From Cyclobacterium roseum (GTDB taxonomy: Bacteria; Bacteroidota; Bacteroidia; Cytophagales; Cyclobacteriaceae), in the NCBI RefSeq assembly GCF_010119225.1, contig NZ_WNKF01000022.1:1-64000 (forward strand): a DNA stretch of 64,000 nt. The letters run 5' to 3'. The translations under genes and the position numbers were made by a program. Of the stretch, positions 14,838 to 24,353 are shown piece after piece. Every line of letters starts with the position of its first letter. Position 1 is the first letter of the stretch. The notes under the pieces were generated by a model. The model made no database searches. It was not told where the DNA came from and was given only the letters and a program-made list of their open reading frames with translations.

Positions 14838-16469
14838 TTATTCATCGAAAAACGCTAGGTTTTCCGCTTTGTCTAACAATTTTATTGCTTGCTGGTAGAC
14901 TTCATTGATGTCATTAATGACTTTATAAAAGGCATTGTCATCGTAAATGTTCCTAGCCATGTGCGCTTTGAGAAGTATTTTCAAATAGACTTTGGATTTA
15001 TTAAAATCTTTCTCGTTGTAGGTAACATCGTATTTTTCACCGGTCTTAACCAAGGTGTTTAGCATACCGTCTGAAACGTTGAATTCGTTATGGAATTCCT
15101 CAAACGACATATTTTCAAACTTTTGCTTGTTCGTATCCAGGTAATCCAGAATGAACTCTCTCCAGGATTCAGAGTTAAACAATCTGCTTACGTAAGAACT
15201 GGTCATAGTGGTGTCTAGCGGAACAAAGTAATCTGGCATAATCCCTCCTCCGCCATACACGGTTCTTCCTTTTACCGTCTGGTATTTCAAGCTGTCGTTA
15301 AATTCTATGCTATCCGCATTGAAAAATTCACCGTGCTCTAAGCGATTATAGTAGTCCATGGCGTATTCTTCTTCATCTTCACCATAGGGCTTTTGAATGG
15401 ATCTGCCAGAGGGTGTATAGTATCGTGCGATGGTGAGTCTTAGCTCAGCACCATCCGACAGGTCTATGGGCATTTGTACCAGTCCTTTTCCAAAGGTCCT
15501 TCGACCCACAATTAATCCCCGGTCATTGTCCTGCAAGGCCCCAGCGACGATCTCCGATGCGGATGCGCTTCCTTCGTTTACCAGTACCACTACAGAACCA
15601 TCTTCGAAGGCACCCGGCCTGATGGCCCTTGCTTTTTGGCTGTAGCGCTTGAGTTTACCTTCCTGCGAGACGATGACAGCATTATCATCTAAAATTTCAT
15701 CAGCAATGTTGATGGCGGCCCCCATGTAACCTCCGGGGTTACCCTGAAGATCCAGAATCAAACGTTCCATTCCATCTCCTTTGAGCTCCTGTAAAGCCGA
15801 TCGGAATTCCTCGTGGGTATTGGCGGCAAATCGGGTTATTTTGATATAACCGGTTTGATTGTCAATCATGTAAGAGGCGTTGACACTGTGCTGAGGGATC
15901 TTATCTCTGACAATTTTGTATTCCAGCAGATCGGATTCGTTTTTCCTTTTGATATCAATCACTACCTCACTTCCTTTAGGTCCCCTCAACAGGTCGAATA
16001 CGTCCCGGTTGGTAACTCCGGTTCCGGCAACCGTTTCGCCATCTACCTTTACGATTTGGTCGCCAGGAAGCAGGCCAACTTTCTCGGATGGCCCTCCTGT
16101 TAGCGGCGAAACAACGTAAATAGTGTCTCTTAAAATACCGAATTCAATTCCAATCCCGTCAAACTCTCCTTCTAATTGAGATTTAGCCAGCGCGGCATCT
16201 TCGGCAGGAATGTAGCTGGAATGCGGATCCAGTTTTCCCAACATTTTTTCAATGCCAAATTCTACCAACTCATTGGTGTCCACACTGTCCACATAATCCC
16301 TGTTGATATAGGTAATGATCTCCTGCACTTTATAAATTGCCGATTTTAAATCATTCCTGTCTGTTTTTGGTTCTGCAAAGGTCGCTCCAATCCATATTCC
16401 TGCTGAAATACCCAGGGCAAGAAAAAGGGGGAGTCTGATCTGTGCTTTGGTGTTTTTCTCTATACTCAC
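14838..16469 (-). CDS. S41 family C-terminal processing protease
   Basis: The 543-residue protein has an N-terminal membrane anchor or signal (about 11-30), a PDZ domain (about 100-175, with GIGIEFGI and GLLPGDQIVKVDGE), and the S41 catalytic domain. The nucleophile lies in EGSASASEI (S301-S305) and the general-base lysine is K328 in FGKG. A helical C-terminal extension (about 430-543) is typical of Bacteroidota CtpA/Tsp homologues. It trims or degrades periplasmic proteins. It is divergent from the hemerythrin operon, with about 175 bp between. Confidence 0.92.
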   Translation of the reverse strand: MSIEKNTKAQIRLPLFLALGISAGIWIGATFAEPKTDRNDLKSAIYKVQEIITYINRDYVDSVDTNELVEFGIEKMLGKLDPHSSYIPAEDAALAKSQLEGEFDGIGIEFGILRDTIYVVSPLTGGPSEKVGLLPGDQIVKVDGETVAGTGVTNRDVFDLLRGPKGSEVVIDIKRKNESDLLEYKIVRDKIPQHSVNASYMIDNQTGYIKITRFAANTHEEFRSALQELKGDGMERLILDLQGNPGGYMGAAINIADEILDDNAVIVSQEGKLKRYSQKARAIRPGAFEDGSVVVLVNEGSASASEIVAGALQDNDRGLIVGRRTFGKGLVQMPIDLSDGAELRLTIARYYTPSGRSIQKPYGEDEEEYAMDYYNRLEHGEFFNADSIEFNDSLKYQTVKGRTVYGGGGIMPDYFVPLDTTMTSSYVSRLFNSESWREFILDYLDTNKQKFENMSFEEFHNEFNVSDGMLNTLVKTGEKYDVTYNEKDFNKSKVYLKILLKAHMARNIYDDNAFYKVINDINEVYQQAIKLLDKAENLAFFDE

Positions 16470-16632
16470 GTTGTCTCGGTTTTATTTTTACCATGCAAGA
16501 AAATGCATCGTTTAATATAATTCATTTTAACCAAATATACAATTAAACATGCATTGAATGCGTTTCGTTTAAATTAACGCAATTAAATTCAAATCGATGC
16601 CGCAACATCCCTTTTTTTACGTTAATTTATTT

Positions 16633-16640
16633 TAATTTTG
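16633..16640 (+). promoter_or_regulatory. -7-type promoter box, possibly leaderless
   Basis: TAATTTTG matches TAnnTTTG. It ends only five bases before the ATG at 16646, so transcription from it would give an almost leaderless mRNA. No good TTTG -33 box is seen at the right spacing. Confidence 0.3.
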
Positions 16641-16645
16641 TAGCC

Positions 16646-17404
16646 ATGCATGCCTTTGAATACAACGATAAAAAGTCCATCGCGGATCTGGTCAGTGAAA
16701 ACCACGTTCTGGCGGGGGTATTGCATTATTTTGGCATCCGTTTTTTTCAGCATGAAACCCATTCTTTGGTAGAGGCATGTCAGGCGCATAAAGTGAACCC
16801 TTCGCAGGTAATAGCTGCACTGGAAGACTGGGCCTCCAGAAAGGAGCCTACCAAAGAGGAATTGTACCTGCACCCCATAGAATTGGTGGTAGGCTACCTT
16901 AAGAAAAAACACCGGTACTTCGTGCGACAAGCACTTCCCTTTTTGTCAAGTATGGTGGAGGGGATTGAATTAGGTTCGGAACATAAAAACCTGATGACAG
17001 ACATGAGGTTAATGTTCCCCCTCTTTGTGGATGATTTTATTCATCATATCCATGAAGAAGAAGATACCCTGTTTCGGAGAATTAGTCTTCTGCGAGATAT
17101 CGATGCATCCATGTTACCCCTTACAGATGCCATCCAGGTATTCACCCTGCCCCCCATTGCGATCATGGCGGCTGACCATGAAGCTCATGACGATGAGATG
17201 GAGGGGATACGAAAACTTACCAACGATTACCATATACCGAAAAGTGCAACAGTGTCTATGAAAGTTCTTTTCCATGAGTTGCAGCAGTTGGAAGAAGAGC
17301 TGATAATCCATGCGAAAATTGAGAATGACCTGCTTTTTCCCAAAGCGATTGAGTTGGAAAAGGAAGTTAAGCGTAAACTCACCCTCCAAATAAAAAACAA
17401 TTAA
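16646..17404 (+). CDS. Hemerythrin-domain protein, RIC/ScdA-like
   Basis: Residues 1-65 resemble the DUF542 N-domain of iron-sulfur repair proteins (SIADLVSENHVLAGVLHYFGI), but the conserved double Cys is missing: the site reads GIRFFQHETHS. Residues 75-250 form a hemerythrin-like four-helix bundle with His/Glu candidates in KKKHRYF, FIHHIHEEEDTLF, AADHEAHDDEM and HAKIENDLLFP. Such proteins bind a di-iron centre and act in nitric-oxide or oxidative iron-sulfur repair; without the Cys pair the activity may differ. The stop codon overlaps the ruvX start by one base, so the genes are coupled. Confidence 0.82.
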   Translation: MHAFEYNDKKSIADLVSENHVLAGVLHYFGIRFFQHETHSLVEACQAHKVNPSQVIAALEDWASRKEPTKEELYLHPIELVVGYLKKKHRYFVRQALPFLSSMVEGIELGSEHKNLMTDMRLMFPLFVDDFIHHIHEEEDTLFRRISLLRDIDASMLPLTDAIQVFTLPPIAIMAADHEAHDDEMEGIRKLTNDYHIPKSATVSMKVLFHELQQLEEELIIHAKIENDLLFPKAIELEKEVKRKLTLQIKNN

Positions 17405-17817
17405 TGGGCCGGATTCTGGCCATAGACCTGGGGACCAAGCGAACGGGTCTGGCCGTGACAGACCCGCTGGGCATGGTGGCCAATCCCCTGGAAACTATCC
17501 CAACACATAATTTGTTTACCTATCTAAAATTATATTTGGAAAAGGAAGAAGTTACAGCAATAGTGATTGGTTTCCCAAAATCTTTGGACGGAAAAGACAC
17601 GCAAATGACGCAGCCGGTGTTGGCGTTGGAGAAAAAACTGAAACGAAGCTATCCGGCTGTCGAAGTGGTCACGGTCGATGAGCGCTTTACTTCCAAATTA
17701 GCCATGCAAACCATGATAGAAATGGGAAGCAGCAAGAAGGACAGAAGAGAAAAGGCTGGTAATCTGGATAAAATCAGTGCGGCCATTATATTACAAACTT
17801 ACCTTGAAAAGAGATGA
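17404..17817 (+). CDS. ruvX: Putative pre-16S rRNA / Holliday-junction nuclease YqgF
   Basis: The 137-residue protein is the standard size for YqgF/RuvX. It shows the RNase H-fold signature AIDLGTKRTGLAVTDPLG (Asp8), IVIGFPKSLDGK, VDERFTSKLA and KKDRREKAGNLDKISAAIILQTYL. The family matures 16S rRNA 5' ends in E. coli and was named for a proposed Holliday-junction resolvase role. It overlaps the upstream gene by 1 bp and def by 4 bp. Confidence 0.95.
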   Translation: MGRILAIDLGTKRTGLAVTDPLGMVANPLETIPTHNLFTYLKLYLEKEEVTAIVIGFPKSLDGKDTQMTQPVLALEKKLKRSYPAVEVVTVDERFTSKLAMQTMIEMGSSKKDRREKAGNLDKISAAIILQTYLEKR

Positions 17818-18365
17818 TATACCCCATAGTCGCATATGGAAACCCTATTTTGAAACGAGAAGCCGAAGAAATACAGGAAGGTGAAGATGTAAAAGGTTTG
17901 GTCAAAGACATGTTTGAGACCATGGGACTGGCTAGCGGCGTAGGGCTGGCGGCTCCCCAGATAAATAAGGGAATTCGGCTGTTCGTGATCGATAGCAGTT
18001 TGATGTTGGATGAGGATGATACGGAAAAGGGAGTTAGAAAAGCGTTTATTAACCCCATAATCCTGGATGAATATGGTGATAAATATGTTTTTGAAGAAGG
18101 TTGCCTTAGCATACCCGAAATACGCGCAGAGATTACCCGTCCTGAAAAATTGACCATTGAGTATTTTGATGAAAACTGGAACCTGAAAGAGGAGGAATTT
18201 TCCGGTATGACCGCTCGGGTAATCCAGCACGAATACGACCATCTGGAAGGCATTCTTTTTGTCGATTACCTCAAAGGGTTGAAAAAGCGGATGGTTAAAG
18301 GAAAATTATTGGACATCAGCAAAGGAAAAGTACCTACCGACTACCGCATGGTCTATCCCGGCTGA
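17814..18365 (+). CDS. def: Peptide deformylase
   Basis: The 183-residue enzyme removes the N-formyl group from nascent proteins in the cytoplasm. All three signature motifs are present: GVGLAAPQ (42-49), EGCLS with metal ligand C97, and QHEYDH with H139, E140 and H143. The length and the insertion between motifs match Bacteroidota type enzymes. The start overlaps ruvX by 4 bp, in one operon with the hemerythrin gene. Confidence 0.97.
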   Translation: MIYPIVAYGNPILKREAEEIQEGEDVKGLVKDMFETMGLASGVGLAAPQINKGIRLFVIDSSLMLDEDDTEKGVRKAFINPIILDEYGDKYVFEEGCLSIPEIRAEITRPEKLTIEYFDENWNLKEEEFSGMTARVIQHEYDHLEGILFVDYLKGLKKRMVKGKLLDISKGKVPTDYRMVYPG

Positions 18366-18401
18366 TAAGCTGTTTTTCGTATTTTTAGTAGCGACCCGTT
18401 T

Positions 18402-19193
18402 ATGGAAAATATCACCTTAGCTTTATTTCAAACAGCACTTCATTGGGAAGATTCTGCAGCTAACCTGGCCATGTTTGAGGAGAAAATATGGCGTATGGAA
18501 GGTAAGGCCGACCTATTGGTACTTCCCGAAATGTTTACAACTGGCTTTACCATGAATACCGGGAGTCAGGCCGAACCGATGAACTTGCACAGTACCCGGT
18601 GGATGCAGCAAATGGCAGGGCAAATGAATGCCGTAATTACGGGTAGTGTCATCATCAAAGCCGGGAAAGACTTTTATAATCGCCTGCTTTGGGTAGAACC
18701 CAGTGGGAAAGTATCCTATTACGATAAAAGGCATCTTTTTCGAATGGCTGACGAAGACGACTTCTACTCGATGGGTACCAAAAACGAGTTTTTTACCCTG
18801 AAAGGCTGGAAGATACGACCACAGGTCTGTTACGACCTACGGTTTCCGGTTTGGTCCCGAAACCAGGCCTCCGAAGAGGGGGTAATGGATTACGATCTGA
18901 TTTTCTATGTAGCTTCATGGCCTGCCCCCCGGGTTCAGGCGTGGGATATTTTGCTTCAAGCCAGAGCGGTGGAAAACCTGGCTTATTGCGTGGGCGTTAA
19001 CCGGGTCGGACAGGATGGAAATGGAGTAAGTTACTGCGGCCATTCTGCAGCATATGATTTTAAGGGGAATTGCCTCGCCAACGGGGGAGAGAAGGAGGGA
19101 ATTGTTCGGGTTACCCTTGAGGGCGACGCACTTATCGAATACCGGAAGAAATTTCCCGCCTGGAAAGATGCAGATGCCTTTAACTTAAAATAA
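18402..19193 (+). CDS. Carbon-nitrogen hydrolase, omega-amidase (YafV/Nit2) type
   Basis: The 263-residue cytoplasmic protein has the full nitrilase triad: E43 in LPEMFTTGF, K109 in YYDKRHLF and C143 in QVCYDLRFPVW. The GFTMN after the Glu motif and the RFPVWSRN segment after Cys are typical of omega-amidases that hydrolyse 2-oxoglutaramate or 2-oxosuccinamate. It starts 36 bp after def in the same direction and is convergent with the next gene (3-bp gap). Confidence 0.9.
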   Translation: MENITLALFQTALHWEDSAANLAMFEEKIWRMEGKADLLVLPEMFTTGFTMNTGSQAEPMNLHSTRWMQQMAGQMNAVITGSVIIKAGKDFYNRLLWVEPSGKVSYYDKRHLFRMADEDDFYSMGTKNEFFTLKGWKIRPQVCYDLRFPVWSRNQASEEGVMDYDLIFYVASWPAPRVQAWDILLQARAVENLAYCVGVNRVGQDGNGVSYCGHSAAYDFKGNCLANGGEKEGIVRVTLEGDALIEYRKKFPAWKDADAFNLK

Positions 19194-19196
19194 TAC

Positions 19197-21329
19197 CTAG
19201 GGGCGCAACCAGAGCTTTCTGTAAATCCTTGGATGATCGGGAGCCTGAAATTCCAACAAATACAACCCCGGAGGGTAGCCCCAGAGGTCAATTTCGTTTC
19301 TTTCGTTTTCAGTAAGGGAAAGCCCCGATTTTACCAGCTTGCCGTTGCTATCAAAGATAGAAAGTTTCACTTTCCCTTGATTGACAATTAATTGAATATT
19401 TTTCCCTTCACTGGGATTAGGAAATACCAGCACCTCCATGCGGTCCGGTACCTCACCATCAGGATTCTGAATCCTGCTCAAATACTCTAGTCCTCCGCCC
19501 CGGCTTCCAACTATCAAGTCGGGTTTTTCCCCCAGAAGTCCCGGGACAAAACTTACCCAGGTATTTCTACCGTATCGGGTATTCTCAAATGTCTTTTCCG
19601 CTACCTGAATGAAAACCGGATTGATTTCCGGCATTCCTAAAATATCTTTTACGGCATACATTATTCCCCGCTGGTCAATGGCCATCAAATGTGGCTGGGG
19701 ACCGGAAGTCACAGCCACCGAAAGGTTTCTGCTTACCGGGTTATCGACAAAACCAAGAAACTCCCGTTCCAGCAACCTTACCTCTGGAACAGTATTATCT
19801 GAAATCGAAAACAATACCAATTCTCCCGTCTGCCGGGCCAATAGGAGATAATTATCGCTCGAATCATGAAACAGGTATACCTGATCTGATCCCCGCATGG
19901 TAAATTCAGGCAATGAAATTGCTATTTTTTCCTCAGGAGCGGATAGGGGAGAAAACCATAGCTTTTTCTCTGGAATCTGATTGGTGTATACTTCGGTGCT
20001 GAGTATATGAAAAGTTTGATTGGAAGCATTGGTGAATTGCTGATAACCGGGTTCCAGAACGGTCGTTTTTGACAATTCCATAAAGTCATCGTTAATTAAC
20101 CGTAGCGTTTTATCCGTTAGCTCAAATTCAAAAATCCGGCCCTGAACGCCTTTATCCGTTAGCACATTCGCTCCAACATATAAATTTCCCTGTAATTGGT
20201 TTCCGGCAAAGTAAGGGCGGGAATTTTCTCCGAAATCCAACATTTGCTCCTGCAAAAAAGCCGGGGTTTCAACGGGGTCCGACTGGTCGGGTCGAAGCAA
20301 ATACACACTATTAGAAAAATCAGCTCCGCTATTGAGGGCAGGTTCGGAGGAGTGGCTGGATACGACTAACTTTTCTCCCAAAGAAAAGGCACCATGAAAA
20401 ATCGGGAATTCGGGTAAAGCACCAAAATCCGGAAGTGATTTGGAAAACGTTTCGAAAAAGGGCTCGTTGTCCGTTCCCTGATTGGGAAGAAAATACAGTG
20501 TTTTGCACAAGTCCTGACCGATAAGTAAATCCTTAGTCCCATCTCCGTCAAAATCCTGGTAGAGCAGTGTATGACCACCGGAATGCATGGTCCGGAGGGA
20601 GCTGGGCGACGAATTCACAGTAATGGGCTGTCCGCCGCAGGTCTGTCCAAAACTAATCGCATCACAACCGCAAAATTCAAAATTCCCCCATCGATTTACA
20701 GCAGCGGCAAAACCGTCAATGTCTGGCGCTCCGCCACGCTCCACGCTGGTATTCCGGTAATATTCGAGGTAATCCCCGGTAGCAAAATTAAAGGTGAGTA
20801 CATCCAGGTCTCCGTCCCCGTCCAGGTCATCGATCAAAGGTACATCCAGTATATTTGCAGTCAGATTGGATCCATTTTCTAGTCTCAGGAATTCTTGAGC
20901 TACTACCCAGTCAGGAAACGGATCCTCCGCAACAGAAATGTTCCGGTATGCTTTGATTCCGAAAGGAGAGCCGGTAAACAAATCCTTTTTTCCGTCCTGA
21001 TCAAAGTCTGCCAGCAGCAGAAAGGCATTGACATCCTCCGGAAAAAAGTATTCTGCGCCTGGAAAGTACTGGTACCCGGTAGCAGTTTCCTTGTAGGCAT
21101 GTATTCTACCCGCATTGATATCCCAAATGATCAATTCTTCCACCCCGTCTCCATCCAGATCAAATTGCTGGAACTGGGAAGCGTTGATACCTCCCGCAAA
21201 AGGCATGGTAAATTCCTGTTCGGAGTTGGAAACTACGCGGATGTCTGATTCAATCTGAAATATGTCCTGGGAATGGCCCTTCATAAAAAGGCCAATTGTC
21301 AGGAATAGAACCAAGTACGTTCGAGTCAT
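19197..21329 (-). CDS. Secreted FG-GAP repeat protein with T9SS C-terminal domain
   Basis: The start at 21329 gives a signal peptide (MTRTYLVLFLTIGLFMKGHSQ). The product of about 710 residues carries repeated FG-GAP/VCBS-like calcium-loop motifs such as DLDGDGVEELIIWD, DFDQDGKKDLF, DLDGDGDLDVL and DFDGDGTKDLL in its first 300 residues, as in beta-propellers. The last 80 residues form a type IX secretion sorting domain (VFPNPSEGKNIQL, LSIFDSNGKLV, PPGLYLLEF). It is therefore probably displayed or released at the surface. The ligand is unknown. Confidence 0.88.
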   Translation of the reverse strand: MTRTYLVLFLTIGLFMKGHSQDIFQIESDIRVVSNSEQEFTMPFAGGINASQFQQFDLDGDGVEELIIWDINAGRIHAYKETATGYQYFPGAEYFFPEDVNAFLLLADFDQDGKKDLFTGSPFGIKAYRNISVAEDPFPDWVVAQEFLRLENGSNLTANILDVPLIDDLDGDGDLDVLTFNFATGDYLEYYRNTSVERGGAPDIDGFAAAVNRWGNFEFCGCDAISFGQTCGGQPITVNSSPSSLRTMHSGGHTLLYQDFDGDGTKDLLIGQDLCKTLYFLPNQGTDNEPFFETFSKSLPDFGALPEFPIFHGAFSLGEKLVVSSHSSEPALNSGADFSNSVYLLRPDQSDPVETPAFLQEQMLDFGENSRPYFAGNQLQGNLYVGANVLTDKGVQGRIFEFELTDKTLRLINDDFMELSKTTVLEPGYQQFTNASNQTFHILSTEVYTNQIPEKKLWFSPLSAPEEKIAISLPEFTMRGSDQVYLFHDSSDNYLLLARQTGELVLFSISDNTVPEVRLLEREFLGFVDNPVSRNLSVAVTSGPQPHLMAIDQRGIMYAVKDILGMPEINPVFIQVAEKTFENTRYGRNTWVSFVPGLLGEKPDLIVGSRGGGLEYLSRIQNPDGEVPDRMEVLVFPNPSEGKNIQLIVNQGKVKLSIFDSNGKLVKSGLSLTENERNEIDLWGYPPGLYLLEFQAPDHPRIYRKLWLRP

Positions 21330-21374
21330 CAGGAGTTGGATATCTGCTTGTAAGCTTTGAGGTGAAATTAATGG

Positions 21375-21444
21375 TTTGCGAGCCATTATTATAGTTATTT
21401 TTGTTCTTTAACGATAAAAAATGAAAACGGATATGTTACTTTTG
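21375..21444 (+). promoter_or_regulatory. Candidate promoter boxes for murF
   Basis: Two -7-type boxes are present: TATTTTTG (21396-21403), with TTTG 17 bases upstream at 21375-21378, and TACTTTTG (21437-21444), with no good -33 box. Both point toward the murF ATG at 21502. Confidence 0.4.
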
Positions 21445-21501
21445 CCTGAACGGGGAGCTATATACCCCTGATTTTTAGCATTTGGAAGCAACGTACCAGC
21501 A

Positions 21502-22794
21502 ATGGAAAAGATCACACAATTGTATAACCACTTTCAGTTCGCTACGGGTGTTTGTACGGATACGCGAAAACTACAATCGGGGGAACTGTTTTTTGCCCTT
21601 AAGGGACCAAATTTTGATGGAAACCGTTATGCGGCAAAAGCCCTGGAATTAGGGGCTTCCCTGGTAGTAGTAGACGATCCTGAAGTGGGGGCAGGAGAGA
21701 AGTATTTTCTGGTCGAAGATGCGCTGAAAGCACTTCAAGACCTTTCCACTTTCCATAGAAAAAAATTCGATCTACCCGTCATTGGTCTCACCGGGTCCAA
21801 CGGAAAAACCACCACCAAAGAATTAATGCAGTCGGTATTGTCACGGAAATTCCAGGTTCATGCGACAGCAGGTAATCTTAATAATCACATTGGCGTTCCA
21901 TTGACCCTCTTGGGGATAACGGAGGAGACCGAAATTGCCATCATCGAAATGGGAGCCAACAAGCAGGGGGATATCGCAGAGCTATGTCATATCGCTTTGC
22001 CTACCCATGGGTTGATTACCAATATCGGCAAAGCGCACCTGGAAGGGATGGGGGGGCCGGAAGGAGTATTGAAGACAAAAACCGAACTTTTCCAGTTTCT
22101 ACTGGAGTCAGAAGGGAAGGTGTTTATCAATACCAAACAACAGGTCTTCTCGCAAATGATACGCAGGTTTAAAGATCCGGTATTGTTTCCGGGTACGGGT
22201 GATTTCTGTTCGGTATCCATGCTGGATGCAGATCCGTATGTGAGGTTTAGTGTGGAAGGTGGTTCGGAACGTTATACTTCTGCGTTGATAGGAAGCTATA
22301 ATTTTGATAATATAGCCGCAGCCATTTGTGTAGGTGCTTTTTTTGGCGTTCCGGCCGGGGATGCTGCCAGGGCAGCCGCCAGCTACGTCCCAGCCAACAT
22401 GCGCTCCCAGATAATGGAAAAAAGGAGTAATTGGATTTTTATGGATGCGTACAATGCGAACCCCTCCAGCATGGAAGAAGCCCTCAACGCTTTTGAAAAA
22501 CTGAATAAGCGCCGGTACAAAATGGTGATTCTCGGGGACATGTTAGAGTTGGGTCCCCATACCAGGGAAGAACATGAAAAACTAGGAGAATTGTTGCAAA
22601 GGATGCGCCTGGATAAGGTCTGCCTGACCGGCGAACTCATACAACATGCCTTACCGAAGGTACCGTATGCCCTGTACTTCCCAGACTCTTTTTCCTTGCG
22701 AAATTGGCTACAGGATTCTTCCCTGGAGGACTACCAGATTCTGATCAAGGGTAGCCGGGGAATGAAACTGGAAACGCTGATGGATTTTATCTGA
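21502..22794 (+). CDS. murF: UDP-MurNAc-tripeptide:D-Ala-D-Ala ligase
   Basis: The 430-residue Mur ligase adds D-Ala-D-Ala to the UDP-MurNAc-tripeptide in the cytoplasm, the last cytoplasmic peptide step of peptidoglycan synthesis. The N-domain starts with GVCTDTRKLQSGELFFALKG (substrate cradle). The ATP loop is GLTGSNGKTTTKE at about residues 95-107, followed by GNLNNHIGVPLTLL, EMGANKQGDI and NIGKAHLEGMGG. The C-domain has DAYNANPSSMEEAL and LGDMLELG. It is monocistronic here, with a terminator downstream. Confidence 0.97.
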   Translation: MEKITQLYNHFQFATGVCTDTRKLQSGELFFALKGPNFDGNRYAAKALELGASLVVVDDPEVGAGEKYFLVEDALKALQDLSTFHRKKFDLPVIGLTGSNGKTTTKELMQSVLSRKFQVHATAGNLNNHIGVPLTLLGITEETEIAIIEMGANKQGDIAELCHIALPTHGLITNIGKAHLEGMGGPEGVLKTKTELFQFLLESEGKVFINTKQQVFSQMIRRFKDPVLFPGTGDFCSVSMLDADPYVRFSVEGGSERYTSALIGSYNFDNIAAAICVGAFFGVPAGDAARAAASYVPANMRSQIMEKRSNWIFMDAYNANPSSMEEALNAFEKLNKRRYKMVILGDMLELGPHTREEHEKLGELLQRMRLDKVCLTGELIQHALPKVPYALYFPDSFSLRNWLQDSSLEDYQILIKGSRGMKLETLMDFI

Positions 22795-22844
22795 TGTTTT
22801 GCCCTTAGCTCCGGTGGATTATTAGGTGCTTTTCTAATGATAAA

Positions 22845-22875
22845 AAAAAGCCCCTGATGAGCTCAGGGGCTTTTA
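22845..22875. terminator. Bidirectional terminator between murF and lpd
   Basis: AAGCCCCTGA and the complementary TCAGGGGCTT pair around TGAGC, with A- and T-runs at the sides. It serves both convergent genes. Confidence 0.85.
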
Positions 22876-22892
22876 GATTAATGACCCGGATG

Positions 22893-24290
22893 TTACACGT
22901 GTAGTGCCCGGTTATCGGTAGCGGCAAGGCAGGCCTCGCGAAACGCTTCCGTATAGGTAGGGTGAGCATGGGACATTCGGGCAATATCCTCGGCTGAGGC
23001 CCGGTATTCCATGGCCACTACCGCTTCTGCTATCATGTCCGCAGTACGGGGTCCGATCATGTGTACTCCTAAAATCTCATCCGTTTCAGCATCCGCCATC
23101 ACCTTCACGAGCCCGTCGATATCTCCACTTGCCCTGGCTCTGCCAGAAGCCATAAAGGGGAATTTTCCGGTTTTGTACTGAATACCTTTTTCCTTGAGCT
23201 GCTCTTCTGTGTAGCCCACTGAAGCTACTTCCGGCCAGGTGTAAACCACGCCGGGGATCAACAGGTAATTGATATGAGGCTTTTGACCGGCCAGCTGCTC
23301 GGCTACAAATACCCCCTCTTCTTCCGCTTTGTGGGCAAGCATGGCCCCTTTTACCACATCTCCGATGGCATAGATGTTGTCTGCGGATGTTTTCAAGTGT
23401 TCGTCTACTTCTACCTGACCCTTATCATTGAGTTTAACGCCGGCGGCTTCTGTATTCAATCCTTCGGTATAGGGTTTCCTTCCGATGGATACCAAAACAT
23501 AATCCCCTTTTAGATTCACTGTTTCCTTTTTCGAATTTTCGGCTGTAACGGTTACCTCCTTCCCCTTTTTTTCCACTCCAGTGACTTTGTGCTTGAGGTA
23601 GAATTCCATACCTAACTTTTTCAGCGATTTTTGCAGCTCTTTTCCCATGGTTTTATCCATGGTGGGGATGATGCTGTCCAGGTATTCAACGACGGAAACT
23701 TTTGCCCCTAGCCTCGCATAGACTGAACCCAGTTCCAAGCCAATAACGCCTCCTCCAATGATAATCAGATGCTTCGGTACTTCTTTTAGCTCAAGCGCTT
23801 CCGTGGAGGTAATAATCCTGTCTTTGTCCAGTGAGATGAATGGCAGGTTGGCAGGTTTGGAACCGGTGGCAATGAGGATGTTTTTGCCCTCGATTTCTTC
23901 CTTTTTCCCATCCTCTTTGGCGATGCTTACGGTGTTTTTATCTTTGAATGATCCCAATCCCTGAAAAACGTCAATTTTATTTTTTTTCATCAGGTACTGA
24001 ATGCCATCTACATTTTGCTTGACGACATCCCGCTTCCGTTCGATCATTTGTTTGAAATTCACCTTCAGGTCCTTCAGGTCAATACCATGGTTTTTGAAGG
24101 TATGGGCCGCATTGTGGTAATGCTCCGAGGAGTCTAGCAAGGCTTTGGATGGAATGCAGCCAACATTGAGGCAGGTGCCGCCAAGGGTGGAATATTTTTC
24201 GATAATGGCAGTTTTCAGGCCCAGTTGTGCCGCCCTTATTGCGGCGACATAGCCACCTGGCCCGGAACCGATTACGATTAAATCATACAT
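22893..24290 (-). CDS. lpdA: Dihydrolipoyl dehydrogenase (E3)
   Basis: The 465-residue flavoprotein reoxidises dihydrolipoamide with NAD+. The FAD site GSGPGGYVAAIRAAQLG is at 8-24, the redox-active cysteines are C40 and C45 in GGTCLNVGCIPSK, the NAD fold has GGGVIGLELGSVYARLG, and the C-terminal catalytic HAHPTYTE is present. It lies downstream of odhB on the minus strand (63-bp gap), which completes the 2-oxoglutarate dehydrogenase complex, and it may also serve other 2-oxoacid complexes. Confidence 0.96.
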   Translation of the reverse strand: MYDLIVIGSGPGGYVAAIRAAQLGLKTAIIEKYSTLGGTCLNVGCIPSKALLDSSEHYHNAAHTFKNHGIDLKDLKVNFKQMIERKRDVVKQNVDGIQYLMKKNKIDVFQGLGSFKDKNTVSIAKEDGKKEEIEGKNILIATGSKPANLPFISLDKDRIITSTEALELKEVPKHLIIIGGGVIGLELGSVYARLGAKVSVVEYLDSIIPTMDKTMGKELQKSLKKLGMEFYLKHKVTGVEKKGKEVTVTAENSKKETVNLKGDYVLVSIGRKPYTEGLNTEAAGVKLNDKGQVEVDEHLKTSADNIYAIGDVVKGAMLAHKAEEEGVFVAEQLAGQKPHINYLLIPGVVYTWPEVASVGYTEEQLKEKGIQYKTGKFPFMASGRARASGDIDGLVKVMADAETDEILGVHMIGPRTADMIAEAVVAMEYRASAEDIARMSHAHPTYTEAFREACLAATDNRALHV

Positions 24291-24353
24291 ACTTGATCGT
24301 GGTTTATATTCCTGCCTTTTTAATACCTTCAGGCAGGGTTACGTGAGAAAAAG

